From a bacterium (GTDB taxonomy: Bacteria > Patescibacteriota > Minisyncoccia > Phycocordibacterales > UBA1550): a stretch of DNA of 52,066 nucleotides. Shown here one piece after another: positions 19,417-30,600 of this stretch. Made by a program: the position numbers and the translations under genes. Position 1 is the stretch's first letter. Each line of letters starts with the position of its first letter. Below the pieces are notes generated by a model. That model was not told the DNA's origin. It saw only the letters and a program-made list of their open reading frames with translations, and made no database searches. The DNA is taken from contig JAUSES010000063.1 in the NCBI GenBank assembly GCA_030649835.1, forward strand, positions 1 to 52,066. Reading direction: 5' to 3'.

Positions 19417-20983
19417 GAATACCATACTAATAGAAAAAATCAAAAAAGAAATTGAAGCGCTTGAACCGAAGACATCGGTGGAGCGCGTGGGTACCGTGGT
19501 CAAAGCAGGTGACGGCATTGCGGAAATCGATGGCCTTCAAAATGCGATGATGGCAGAAATGGTTATTTTTGAACATGCGGGCGGGAAGCACCTCAAGGAT
19601 ACTTTGGATGCAGAACCGATTGTAGGCTTTGTACTCAACCTTGAAGAGGATTTTGTAAAAGCAGTTATTTTATCTGGCGCTGAAAAAATAAGCGAGGGGA
19701 TGATTGTAAAAGGTACTGGAAAAACACTTTCTATTCCCGTATCAAATGGAATGGTTGGTCGCGTGGTCAATGCGCTCGGCGAGCCTATCGATGGCAAGGG
19801 TGCAATTAAAGAGGAAGACCGCATGCCTATTGAGCGTATTGCGTTTGGAGTTATCGACCGCGCAGGCGTGGATACCCCAGTGCACACAGGTATCAAGGCT
19901 ATCGACTCTATGATTCCTATCGGTCGTGGACAGCGCGAGCTCATCATTGGTGACCGTGGTACGGGCAAAACTGCTATTGCACTCGATACTATTTTGAACC
20001 AAATCACCGAGCCAAAAGAGACCCGCCCTATTTGTATTTACGTTGCTATTGGTCAAAAGGAATCAAAGATTGCACGTATTGTGGGCGAGCTCGAGGAACG
20101 CGGAGCGATGGCGTACAGTATTGTCGTCGTTGCAGGTGCATCAGAGGCGGCGGCACTTCAGTACCTCGCACCATTTACCGGCGCAACAATCGGTGAATTT
20201 TTTATGTTGAAGGGCAAAGACGCCGTAGTAGTGTATGACGACCTTTCCAAGCATGCAGTGGCGTACCGCCAGATGTCGCTCCTCCTCCGCCGTCCACCGG
20301 GACGTGAGGCGTACCCGGGAGATATTTTTTATCTACACTCACGCTTGCTCGAGCGTGCGGCAAAATTGAGTGAGAAGCTCGGTGGCGGGTCATTGACCGC
20401 GCTTCCTATTATTGAAACTCAGCAGGGCGACGTGTCTGCGTACATTCCGACCAACGTGATCTCCATCACTGACGGGCAGATTTATTTGGACACCGACCTC
20501 TTTAACAAAGGTATGCGCCCTGCGGTAAACGTGGGTCTCTCTGTGTCGCGCGTGGGCTCAAATGCGCAGACAAAGGCGATGAAAAAAGTTGCGGGTAAAA
20601 TTCGTTTGGAGCTTGCGCAGTTTCGCGAGCTGGAAGCATTTATGCAGTTTGCATCGGACTTGGACAAGGAGACAAAGGAGCGTATTGAAAAAGGTCGCCG
20701 TCTCTCTGAGCTCTTGAAGCAGACAAACGGCAGACCATTGTCATTTGAAAAGGAAGTACTCGTAATTTACGCGGGTGTAAACGGATTCATTGATAAAGTT
20801 AAAGTAGAAGACATGCGAATCTTTGAAGACAAGCTTGCGGAATACTTTGACCACCACGCGTCAGGGATTGTTGATGCAATCAAGAAGGATCGTGCGATTT
20901 CCGATGAGACCGAGGTCAAGCTAAAGCTTGCGCTCGCAGATTTTGCCACCTCACACCCTGAACTACACATTGCACATAAGTAA
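19415..20983 (+). CDS. atpA: F0F1 ATP synthase subunit alpha
   Basis: [53 protein letters not shown]-type motif. Confidence 0.98.
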   Translation: MNTILIEKIKKEIEALEPKTSVERVGTVVKAGDGIAEIDGLQNAMMAEMVIFEHAGGKHLKDTLDAEPIVGFVLNLEEDFVKAVILSGAEKISEGMIVKGTGKTLSIPVSNGMVGRVVNALGEPIDGKGAIKEEDRMPIERIAFGVIDRAGVDTPVHTGIKAIDSMIPIGRGQRELIIGDRGTGKTAIALDTILNQITEPKETRPICIYVAIGQKESKIARIVGELEERGAMAYSIVVVAGASEAAALQYLAPFTGATIGEFFMLKGKDAVVVYDDLSKHAVAYRQMSLLLRRPPGREAYPGDIFYLHSRLLERAAKLSEKLGGGSLTALPIIETQQGDVSAYIPTNVISITDGQIYLDTDLFNKGMRPAVNVGLSVSRVGSNAQTKAMKKVAGKIRLELAQFRELEAFMQFASDLDKETKERIEKGRRLSELLKQTNGRPLSFEKEVLVIYAGVNGFIDKVKVEDMRIFEDKLAEYFDHHASGIVDAIKKDRAISDETEVKLKLALADFATSHPELHIAHK

Positions 20984-20995
20984 TGCCAACTCGCT

Positions 20996-21029
20996 GTCTT
21001 TGCGAGCGCGTAGCGCGAAGCAATCCAGC
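20996..21029 (+). repeat. REP-like dispersed repeat, single arm
   Basis: GTCTTTGCGAGCGCGTAGCGCGAAGCAATCCAGC. Confidence 0.85.
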
Positions 21030-21030
21030 A

Positions 21031-21063
21031 CCCCCTAAACCCTACTCACTAACACCTACCAAA
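21031..21063 (+). repeat. CCTAAAC/CTAACAC-type leader upstream of atpG
   Basis: CCCCTAAACCCTACTCACTAACACCTACCAAAATG. Confidence 0.6.
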
Positions 21064-22002
21064 ATGCCCTCAACACGCGCGATAAAAGGAAAAATACGTT
21101 CCGTCCAAAAGACACACCAAGTGACGAAAGCCATGGAGGCTGTTTCTGGTGTAAAAATGCGTAAGGCACAGCTTTCGGCACTCGTTGCGCGCCCTTACGC
21201 GATGTCAGCATTTCGTATCCTTTCTCGCATCACGCGCTCGGTAGATATTGCGAGCCATCCGCTTGTAGTGACACGCCCTATTCACCGCGTGCTTCTCGTT
21301 ATTGTCACGAGCGACAAAGGTCTCGCAGGTGGGCTCAACAGCGGTGTGACCAAACGTGCACTGCAAACACTGAGAGATATAGGTATTGCAAAGGAAAGTA
21401 CGGGTGTTCTCGCTATTGGTCGCAAGGGTGAAGACTTTTTTGCACGCCGTGGATACATCCTCGAAAAACATATTCAAACAATGAAGGATGAAAGTGCGAT
21501 TTCTGATTTTTCTAGTGTCGTGTCGCTCATAACAAAAATGTTCACTGACGGCACGTACGATGAATGTGTCCTCGTGTACACCAACTTCCGCTCTACGTTT
21601 GAGCAAGAGCCAGTGTCGAGGACGCTCCTCCCACTTTCACTCGATGGGTTGAAAGAAATGATCAAAGGCATCGTTCCAGAAAAAGGCGCATTTGCAGAGG
21701 CAAAAGTAAAAGAAGGAGTGAATGAAGATAGCCAAGCGACCTCATCGGACTACTTATTTGAGCCATCGCCAGAGGCAGTGTTTGAAACACTCATTCCACG
21801 GCTTCTCGCGATAGAGCTCCATCACGCATTCTTGGAAAGTAAAGCATCTGAGCACTCCGCACGTATGGTCGCCATGAGAAACGCCTCCGACAAAGCAGAA
21901 GAAGTCACCTTTGATCTCACTCGCGAATACAACAAGGTCCGCCAAGGTGCGATTACGAGAGAGATGAGTGAGATTATCGGGGGGATCGAAGCGATGAAAT
22001 GA
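21064..22002 (+). CDS. atpG: F0F1 ATP synthase subunit gamma
   Basis: MPSTRAIKGKIRSVQKTHQVTKAMEAVSGVKMRKAQ; C-terminal NKVRQGAITREMSEIIGGIEAM. Confidence 0.95.
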   Translation: MPSTRAIKGKIRSVQKTHQVTKAMEAVSGVKMRKAQLSALVARPYAMSAFRILSRITRSVDIASHPLVVTRPIHRVLLVIVTSDKGLAGGLNSGVTKRALQTLRDIGIAKESTGVLAIGRKGEDFFARRGYILEKHIQTMKDESAISDFSSVVSLITKMFTDGTYDECVLVYTNFRSTFEQEPVSRTLLPLSLDGLKEMIKGIVPEKGAFAEAKVKEGVNEDSQATSSDYLFEPSPEAVFETLIPRLLAIELHHAFLESKASEHSARMVAMRNASDKAEEVTFDLTREYNKVRQGAITREMSEIIGGIEAMK

Positions 22003-22004
22003 TA

Positions 22005-22107
22005 CTCGTAATTCCTCTTGTGCGGGGTACGGATATTTTTCTGCTGAAAAATTCCTCGTGCTCGCGTCGTCACGCTCGCAAGTCCCCGCACAAGAAGAAT
22101 TACTCGC
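22005..22107. repeat. Inverted repeat holding an ACGGATATTTTTCTGCTGAAAAATTCC module in its loop
   Basis: CTCGTAATTCCTCTTGTGCGGGG (22005-22027) / CCCCGCACAAGAAGAATTACTCG (22084-22106). Confidence 0.8.
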
Positions 22108-22159
22108 TGTAGAGGTTGGGGAGTGGTAGAAGTACATTTTGTGGGATATACTTTCAAAT

Positions 22160-22438
22160 ATGATTAATGTCCCAAATGTAAGAATAAACGAAGTGATTGA
22201 AGTAGGAGCAAGAAGCAGTCCTTTTTCTTTGTCTCTGCGGGCCGTTGTTTGCAGTATCAATCCTGAGAAGGATTTTTTGTATGACATCGAAGTAGTGTAT
22301 CTACAAGAAGGATACAAGGCAGTGAAAGCAGAAGTGATTTGGGATGGCGAAATGTGGCAATTTAAAGATAGTTCTGGTATGGGTGTTTCTCTGAGTGAGA
22401 GCGAGAGTTACAAGTTTAAGGATATTTTAAAAAAATGA
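22160..22438 (+). CDS. Hypothetical protein
   Basis: ORF; ATG 22160 preferred over the upstream TTG; overlaps the next ORF by 4 nt. Confidence 0.55.
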   Translation: MINVPNVRINEVIEVGARSSPFSLSLRAVVCSINPEKDFLYDIEVVYLQEGYKAVKAEVIWDGEMWQFKDSSGMGVSLSESESYKFKDILKK

Positions 22439-23001
22439 AATTAAAAACAAAAGATGGTAAATATTTTAGCGAATTAGGCAGTTGGAGAAGTCTAGGTACA
22501 GCAATTTTTGCAGTAATCGTTTTAAAAATGGTCCAGTTAGATTTTTTTAGCCTTTGGACTGGAACTTTTATTTTTGCAATTATCATCGGAATATTTACTT
22601 TTTTTTCAGACATAAAACAATGGTCTACGACTTTTTGGCAAAAAATTAGAGAGGTTTTTAAAAAAATACTTCAATTCTTTATAAAGAATTGGTTTTCCGC
22701 GATGTTTGTTATTCTTGCCGTGTTTGCTATCTATTGGTTTGGTGTACGTCCCGTTATTATTCGCAAGGACTGTTCAGTAGTTAAATGGATTGAGCCAGCT
22801 ACACTAGCTGAGCCAGCATCAAATAACTGGCCAGAGTGCTCAAAAGTTAATCCTTTCAATGACCCTAGTAACCCATTAGGAAGTCCTTCGTTTATTATAG
22901 ACTATTGCCACCCACCTCGACTAGCATCATCAGAAGGAAAAATGCAAAGAAAAGCGAGCGACAATGAGTATAAAATATGTCTTAGGGATAACGGTATTTA
23001 A
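22435..23001 (+). CDS. Hypothetical membrane protein
   Basis: ORF with several hydrophobic segments. Confidence 0.55.
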   Translation: MKLKTKDGKYFSELGSWRSLGTAIFAVIVLKMVQLDFFSLWTGTFIFAIIIGIFTFFSDIKQWSTTFWQKIREVFKKILQFFIKNWFSAMFVILAVFAIYWFGVRPVIIRKDCSVVKWIEPATLAEPASNNWPECSKVNPFNDPSNPLGSPSFIIDYCHPPRLASSEGKMQRKASDNEYKICLRDNGI

Positions 23002-23044
23002 TTACTAAATATATGAGGAATAGGGGTCAGGTACCCTGGCTCAA

Positions 23045-23359
23045 ATGGGCGTAAATGTTGGAGCAGAGGTGGATGGCAAAAATGAAAATTTTGAGAGACC
23101 TGTTTTAGTTGTGCGTGTATACAATAAAGAAACTATGCTCGTACTGCCAATTACGAGTAAGGAGAAGTCAGACGACTTTCATTACGAAATTAAAATTCAT
23201 GCAAAGAATAGCGAAACTCGAGAAGAGTATACAAAATCAGTATGGATTAAGCTCACACAAGCGCGCGTTATTAGCAACAACCGACTTTTGCGAAAAGTGG
23301 ACATTGTTCATCAAGAGGATTTTGCAAAGGTAGTGGAAGCGTTTAGAAAATATATATAA
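23045..23359 (+). CDS. PemK/MazF-like toxin-family protein
   Basis: RPVLVVRVYNKETMLVLPITSKEK...VWIKLTQARVISNNRLLRKV. Confidence 0.75.
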   Translation: MGVNVGAEVDGKNENFERPVLVVRVYNKETMLVLPITSKEKSDDFHYEIKIHAKNSETREEYTKSVWIKLTQARVISNNRLLRKVDIVHQEDFAKVVEAFRKYI

Positions 23360-23365
23360 AACATC

Positions 23366-23395
23366 GATACCCGTCACCTTGCGGTGACGGGTATC
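23366..23395. terminator. Strong hairpin, possible terminator (no T-tract)
   Basis: GATACCCGTCACC-TTGC-GGTGACGGGTATC. Confidence 0.6.
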
Positions 23396-23565
23396 TCGGA
23401 GGCCGAAGCCCTAATATAGATAATATATACTACTTGCGAAGAAATATCAATCTTTACAGATTGGGTTATTCACAGCCCAAAAGCTCTGATTCTTGGCTTG
23501 GTTTTTTTGGTAAAAAGTGATAGAGTTCAGGCATTAAATAAGTGAAGATCCTGTCGATGTTGATT

Positions 23566-25682
<2,117 letters not shown>

Positions 25683-25725
25683 GTAAGTTTTTCTAATCGT
25701 TATCACTCATAAAAAAACTAACATA

Positions 25726-25962
25726 ATGATGAAACTCACAGTAGCAAAAGTAGATGAGGTACTCTTCAAAGGTGAAGCTGCGAGCTTGTCATGCAAAGGC
25801 GACAGCGGCGACCTTACTATTCTCCCACACCACGCACCTCTCGTAACTCCTCTCAAAAAAGGTGAGTTGAAAATTGTAGATGCAGAAGGAAAAGAGACGC
25901 GCATCTTTGCAGAGAGTGGAATTCTAGAAGTGGCTAACAACGAGGCAACCGTCATTCTATAG
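25726..25962 (+). CDS. atpC: F0F1 ATP synthase subunit epsilon
   Basis: LSCKGDSGDLTILPHHAPLVTPLKKGEL. Confidence 0.93.
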   Translation: MMKLTVAKVDEVLFKGEAASLSCKGDSGDLTILPHHAPLVTPLKKGELKIVDAEGKETRIFAESGILEVANNEATVIL

Positions 25963-25994
25963 AAAATTAAAAATCCTGAAACTCGTAGCCCGTT

Positions 25995-26076
25995 GTCTTT
26001 GCGAGTACTCGAAGCAATCCACGGTTGCTTTATTAAAATTCTAGATTGCTTCGCAGGAGTACCTGCTCGCAAAGAC
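25995..26076. repeat. REP-like inverted repeat, full copy
   Basis: GTCTTTGCGAGTACTCGAAGCAATCC ... AGATTGCTTCGCAGGAGTACCTGCTCGCAAAGAC. Confidence 0.9.
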
Positions 26077-26113
26077 GGACACTAAAACTACGAGTGATGC
26101 AATAGTAAATTTT

Positions 26114-26692
26114 CTAACCACGATTTAATTTCTTCAATATCTTCGGAATTGTTTTAAAATCCCTTTTAAGGGTCTCTCGGAGTGAGCCGTTGTAGAGCGC
26201 TGCAGCAGGGTGGTAGAGAGGGAGAAAGTGACGAATTTTCCCAAAGTGATTGGAAGTCAAAACGACCCCATGCGCCTCAGATATTTTTTCATCAGGAAAG
26301 AAATGATTCATTGCGTGTCGTCCGAGAAAAACAATGAGGAGGGGGTTGATATGTTTTATTTCCTCCTCAAGCCACTTCGCACAGTCGGCAATTTCCTTTG
26401 GTGTTGGGTCGCGGTTTTCAGGTGGGCGGTATTTTACAATGTTCGTAATATACACATCCTCGCGCTTCATTTTTATACTTTCAAGCATCTCCGCAAGAAA
26501 CTTTCCCGCTGAACCAATAAACGGTCGCCCCTCCTTATCCTCCTTCGCCCCTGGCGCCTCACCAATAAAAACAATTTGCGCATCTGCACTGCCGTCTCCC
26601 GGAACCCCCTGTATCGCAGTCTTCCGAAGCATGCACGTACATTCAGCAAGCCACTTTTCGTGAAGTGTTTTGAGTTTATTATCTCTTTGCAT
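26114..26692 (-). CDS. Uracil-DNA glycosylase, Fe-S family (type 4/5-like)
   Basis: IVFIGEAPGAKEDKEGRPFIGSAGKFLAEML, YITNIVKYRPPENRDPT. Confidence 0.9.
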   Translation of the reverse strand: MQRDNKLKTLHEKWLAECTCMLRKTAIQGVPGDGSADAQIVFIGEAPGAKEDKEGRPFIGSAGKFLAEMLESIKMKREDVYITNIVKYRPPENRDPTPKEIADCAKWLEEEIKHINPLLIVFLGRHAMNHFFPDEKISEAHGVVLTSNHFGKIRHFLPLYHPAAALYNGSLRETLKRDFKTIPKILKKLNRG

Positions 26693-26785
26693 ATGATGCT
26701 TACTATATCATTTTGGTAATTGCTTGACACCATTATTACTATAAGTGTAGTATGCACCTAGAATGTTGAATGAGGAGACTACCAA

Positions 26786-26968
26786 ATGAATGGAACTGTC
26801 GATACGCTCAGTGAGCTCAAGGCTCTGGTGGAAAAAGTTCAAATCAGTGATGAGGAAATAGTCTCGATGATTGGCCGACTAATGAAAGCTGAGGAAATAT
26901 TTACAGAACAACAGGAAGATCAAGCTAGAAATCTACCAGGACTGCTTGTCATTACTTATACTGTTTGA
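26786..26968 (+). CDS. Small hypothetical protein
   Basis: 60 aa ORF with GAGGAG upstream and a terminator downstream. Confidence 0.45.
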   Translation: MNGTVDTLSELKALVEKVQISDEEIVSMIGRLMKAEEIFTEQQEDQARNLPGLLVITYTV

Positions 26969-26973
26969 TGGAG

Positions 26974-27011
26974 AAAACCGCGGCACGTTACTTACGTGGC
27001 CGCGGTTTTTA
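26974..27011. terminator. Strong GC-rich hairpin terminator
   Basis: AAAACCGCGGCACGTTACTTACGTGGCCGCGGTTTTT. Confidence 0.85.
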
Positions 27012-27101
27012 TTCATATTGTGCATACTATAGCATTGTGGTTAATTTTGATTCAAATTTGTAATGTGATAGCATCTACTCAGGTCGTTTTATAAGGAGAA
27101 A

Positions 27102-27269
27102 ATGATTAACATTGTACAGTTGTGTGAGATTGTAAAAAAACGGCAAATGACCAATGCAGAAAAACTGAAATATCAAAAGCTCTTGCGTGATGCTGAGAAA
27201 AGATTCGCTAAAAAATCTGCAGAAAGAAAGCCCGATGGGGCTTTTATGAGGAGGACCTATCCGCTTTAA
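27102..27269 (+). CDS. Small hypothetical protein (55 aa; not in supplied ORF list)
   Basis: ATAAGGAGAAA then ATG; MINIVQLCEIVKKRQMTNAEKLKYQKLLRDAEKRFAKKSAERKPDGAFMRRTYPL*; terminator downstream. Confidence 0.55.
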   Translation: MINIVQLCEIVKKRQMTNAEKLKYQKLLRDAEKRFAKKSAERKPDGAFMRRTYPL

Positions 27270-27280
27270 CTAAAATGAAA

Positions 27281-27315
27281 GGCGGTCACGTAACACACGT
27301 GACCGCCCTTTTTTT
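27281..27315. terminator. Strong hairpin terminator between convergent genes
   Basis: GGCGGTCACGT-AACAC-ACGTGACCGCC followed by a T-tract. Confidence 0.88.
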
Positions 27316-27820
27316 ATATTTCGTATTTTTTGTGGTGAGTTGTCGGGAGACCTGCCTTTGCAGATTTATCAATGGTATCTTGTGTCCCAGTGCTCTCGTT
27401 TACTTGAAATGCGTGCACCTCGTCTGAATACATCACCTCTTGGTCGTGACGTAGGTTGTAGTGCTCTTGCGTTATTGTTTTGTATGGCATTTCTAAAAGG
27501 CTTGCAGGGTTTATTTTTTTGATATGTTTTAAAATAGTAGCAAGATTGTCGATTTCTTTTTGAGTGATGGGCTCATGGCACCAGTTAGTGACGTAGTCTT
27601 CAATGTAGTTTTCAAGGCGAGCGGGAATAATAACGCGAAGGTGTGAAGCGGTAGGATTTACCTTAAGCACTTCGTCCATCGCGAAATAGTCTACTCCTGT
27701 TGCCCCCCCCGTGAGCACGCCATCGCCACGTGTGACAACTTCGCGCGCAGCTTTGCGTACATCTTGCTCAACGTCAGTATTGGTGAGTCTCCATGTACCA
27801 GTGAATAGTATCCATTTCAT
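27314..27820 (-). CDS. SLOG/DUF2493-like Rossmann-domain protein (tentative)
   Basis: ILFTGTWRLTNTD...VLTGGATGVDYFAMDEVLK; contains a G8 tract in the coding strand. Confidence 0.5.
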   Translation of the reverse strand: MKWILFTGTWRLTNTDVEQDVRKAAREVVTRGDGVLTGGATGVDYFAMDEVLKVNPTASHLRVIIPARLENYIEDYVTNWCHEPITQKEIDNLATILKHIKKINPASLLEMPYKTITQEHYNLRHDQEVMYSDEVHAFQVNESTGTQDTIDKSAKAGLPTTHHKKYEI

Positions 27821-27862
27821 AGAGCCACAATACTACAATTTCGTGCTACAATCAAATCCAAT

Positions 27863-28687
27863 ATGGCAGAAAAACCTAATAAACAACCAATAGCTAGGAA
27901 AAAGACAACCTCGTGGGGAGGCGTGGCGCATTGGTATGACAAGTTGCTTGCAGATGAGGACACGTACCAAGCGCGAGTAATACTCCCCAATCTACTTAGG
28001 GCAATGAGTGATAAGAAAGGCTCGCCCGCAGAAACTTTTGAAGGAAAAAGTTTGGCGGGGGAGAAAGTGCTCGACCTCGCATGTGGGCAGGGGTTTTTCA
28101 CACAGGCGTTTTTTCAGGAAGGGGCAAAAGCGACGGGGGTAGATCTGGGAAAACAGCTCATACTTATAGCAAAGAAAAATTCCCCAAAAGAGATAGAATA
28201 CTTTGCGCAGTCGGCAGAAGACCTCTCGCTCTTTGAAGATGCTTCATTTGAGAAAATTTCAATTGTGCTCGCAATTCAAAACATTGATGCCCCACACAAA
28301 GTTTTTAAAGAATGCGCGCGCGTGCTTGTCCCCGGTGGCAAGCTTTTCATAGTGCTCAACCACCCTGCTTTCCGTATTCCAAAAGCGAGCGCATGGGGGT
28401 TTGATGAGGAAACCAAGTCACAGTATCGCCGTATCGAGAGCTATATGTCAGAATCAAAAGTGGAAATAGAGATGAATCCAAGCAAAAGGGACACGAAGAC
28501 CACGCTCTCATTCCACCGTCCTCTTCAGTACTATTTTAAAACACTAGCGAACAGTGGCTTTGCGGTTGGGCGTCTTGAGGAGTGGCTTTCACACAGAGAG
28601 AGTGAGCTTGGCCCACGAAAGAACGCCGAGGACAAAGCGCGCAAGGAAATCCCGATGTTTCTTTTTCTTGAGGCATTCAAGAAATAA
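27863..28687 (+). CDS. Class I SAM-dependent methyltransferase
   Basis: VLDLACGQGFFTQAFFQEGAKATGVDLGKQLI. Confidence 0.9.
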   Translation: MAEKPNKQPIARKKTTSWGGVAHWYDKLLADEDTYQARVILPNLLRAMSDKKGSPAETFEGKSLAGEKVLDLACGQGFFTQAFFQEGAKATGVDLGKQLILIAKKNSPKEIEYFAQSAEDLSLFEDASFEKISIVLAIQNIDAPHKVFKECARVLVPGGKLFIVLNHPAFRIPKASAWGFDEETKSQYRRIESYMSESKVEIEMNPSKRDTKTTLSFHRPLQYYFKTLANSGFAVGRLEEWLSHRESELGPRKNAEDKARKEIPMFLFLEAFKK

Positions 28688-28692
28688 GTAAT

Positions 28693-29646
28693 ATGCTAAA
28701 AAAACTCCCGATAATTTTTGTAGGACTTCTCACTATCGCGAGTGTGGGGCTACTTTTGTATCCATTTTTTCGGGAGATAGATGAACCACAGAACGTCACG
28801 CAAGGAGTTTCAAAGAAAGTAATTCCCGCACAGACTCCACCAAAAAAAGTAGTCGCTAAAACGACTGCACCAGTAAAATCAAATACCACGGTAGTACAAA
28901 AGGCTGTAAGCACGGAGAAAGAAGTTGTTGCGCCGGGGCCACTGCGGGCGACAACTCCGCCACAGAGCAACTCAGCACTCACTGTTTCTGGAATCATAGA
29001 ACATACAAATATTGAACGTGCGCAAAACGGGGGACTCTCGCCACTCACTGAAAATTATTTACTTGACCGCGATGCACAGATGAAAGTGGATGATATGTTT
29101 GCGAAGCAATATTTTGAACACGTATCACCGTCGGGTGTGGGACCTTCAGATTTGGCACAGGCAGTGGGGTACGGCTATGTGGTGGTGGGGGAGAACCTTG
29201 CGCTTGGGGATTTTAATGGTGACCTCGGTGTGGTAACGGCGTGGATGAATAGCCCTGGGCACCGCGCTAATATTTTGAAACCACAGTATCGGGAGATCGG
29301 TGTTGCGGTGGGGCGGGGAATGTACGAAGGTCGCATGACATGGCTTGCGGTGCAAAGTTTTGGTGTGCCACTTTCTGCATGTCCTTCAAGTGATGCAAAC
29401 CTGAAAGCACAGATAGATGCAAACAATACCAGCATCACGAGTATGCGCGCGGCGCTTGATGCAAAAAAAGCACAGCTAGATAGTACCCCCACAAATGACC
29501 CAAACTACAACACTTACGTTAACGAATATAATGCAATGTTGCCAGACTACAACAGTTTAGTAGAGACAAACCGCGCAAATGTCACCACCTACAACGCCGG
29601 CGTGCAGGCATTCAATGCGTGCATCGCAGAGGCGAGCGGACACTAA
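28693..29646 (+). CDS. CAP/SCP (PR-1-like) domain secreted protein
   Basis: HTNIERAQNGGLSPLTENYLLDRDAQMKVDDMFAKQYFEHVSPSG, VVGENLALGDF, AWMNSPGHRANILKPQYREIGV. Confidence 0.92.
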   Translation: MLKKLPIIFVGLLTIASVGLLLYPFFREIDEPQNVTQGVSKKVIPAQTPPKKVVAKTTAPVKSNTTVVQKAVSTEKEVVAPGPLRATTPPQSNSALTVSGIIEHTNIERAQNGGLSPLTENYLLDRDAQMKVDDMFAKQYFEHVSPSGVGPSDLAQAVGYGYVVVGENLALGDFNGDLGVVTAWMNSPGHRANILKPQYREIGVAVGRGMYEGRMTWLAVQSFGVPLSACPSSDANLKAQIDANNTSITSMRAALDAKKAQLDSTPTNDPNYNTYVNEYNAMLPDYNSLVETNRANVTTYNAGVQAFNACIAEASGH

Positions 29647-29670
29647 TTTATATTTGTCTAAACTAATTCA

Positions 29671-29791
29671 CCTATACACGTATAATTTACTATTCTCAAA
29701 CGAGCGAGCGAAACACAAACGTGGAGTTTGTATTTCCGAGCGAGTGCTGAGAATATTGTACCCAGTTATATAGACCAAATACGTGTATAGG
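29671..29791. repeat. Nested inverted-repeat element
   Basis: CCTATACACGTAT/ATACGTGTATAGG outer arms; ATTCTCA/TGAGAAT and ACAAAC/GTTTGT inside. Confidence 0.8.
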
Positions 29792-29848
29792 CGGTATCCA
29801 ACATTTTTTTGTTTGCTAGAAAAGGGAATTTCTGATAAAGTCATACCT

Positions 29849-30073
29849 ATGATAAAAGAATTTTTACTAAAACAAGTTATAAAAAGACAGCTCAAAGGGG
29901 TGCCAGAGGCTGAGGTAGACCGCATTTTGGCCATTGTTGAAAAGAACCCAGACCTATTTAAAAAAATTGGTGATGAGATAAAAGCAAAAGTAAAGAGTGG
30001 TCGCTCTGAGCAAGCAGCTTCTATGGAAGTGATGCGGGCGCATCAGGGCGAGCTCCAGAAAGTTTTGAAATAA
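29849..30073 (+). CDS. Hypothetical small protein
   Basis: ORF; ATG 29849 MIKEFLLKQVIKRQLKGVPEAEVDRIL. Confidence 0.6.
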   Translation: MIKEFLLKQVIKRQLKGVPEAEVDRILAIVEKNPDLFKKIGDEIKAKVKSGRSEQAASMEVMRAHQGELQKVLK

Positions 30074-30103
30074 TTGTATATTTAAGGTAATATTGACCTA
30101 ATT

Positions 30104-30529
30104 ATGGAAACTAAAGATTTTCAAAAAATGCTTGATGGGCAAGCACAACAGATTGAACGCTACATGGGCGTTTTGAAGGAGGATTTTGAAAGCCAATTAA
30201 AGGGAGTTGCTGATGCTGTGGTTATGACACGAGATGTTCTTGAGAAAAGACTGGATACACATACGGAAATGATCGGCAATCTCATGGAAGATATGGCAGT
30301 AGTAAAATCAGACGTCAGTAATCTTAAGGAAGATATGGCAGTAGTAAAATCAGACGTCAGTAATCTCATGGAGGATATGGCGATAGTAAAAGCGGACGTC
30401 GCCAGTCTCACGGAGGATATGGCCGTGGTAAAATCAGATGTCGGAGACATTAAAGATGAAATAAAAAGAAAGGTTGATTATGAAGAGTTTGTCTCCCTTA
30501 AAACAAAATTTGAAAAAGCAATGGCTTAA
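30104..30529 (+). CDS. Coiled-coil hypothetical protein
   Basis: 141 aa with four 14-aa repeats (EDMAVVKSDVSNLK-type). Confidence 0.7.
   Translation: METKDFQKMLDGQAQQIERYMGVLKEDFESQLKGVADAVVMTRDVLEKRLDTHTEMIGNLMEDMAVVKSDVSNLKEDMAVVKSDVSNLMEDMAIVKADVASLTEDMAVVKSDVGDIKDEIKRKVDYEEFVSLKTKFEKAMA
30286..30453 (+). repeat. 42-bp tandem repeats, 4 units, in coding sequence
   Basis: GAAGATATGGCAGTAGTAAAATCAGACGTCAGTAATCTTAAG and three variants. Confidence 0.9.
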
Positions 30530-30571
30530 ATGTTTAGAAGAAAGCTTTGCATGAAATTGTATTCCTAATGG

Positions 30572-30600
30572 CTAAACCCTAACACCCAACACCTATTCCC
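30572..30600 (+). repeat. CTAAACCCTAACACC-type leader abutting ychF ATG
   Basis: CTAAACCCTAACACCCAACACCTATTCCCATG. Confidence 0.65.
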
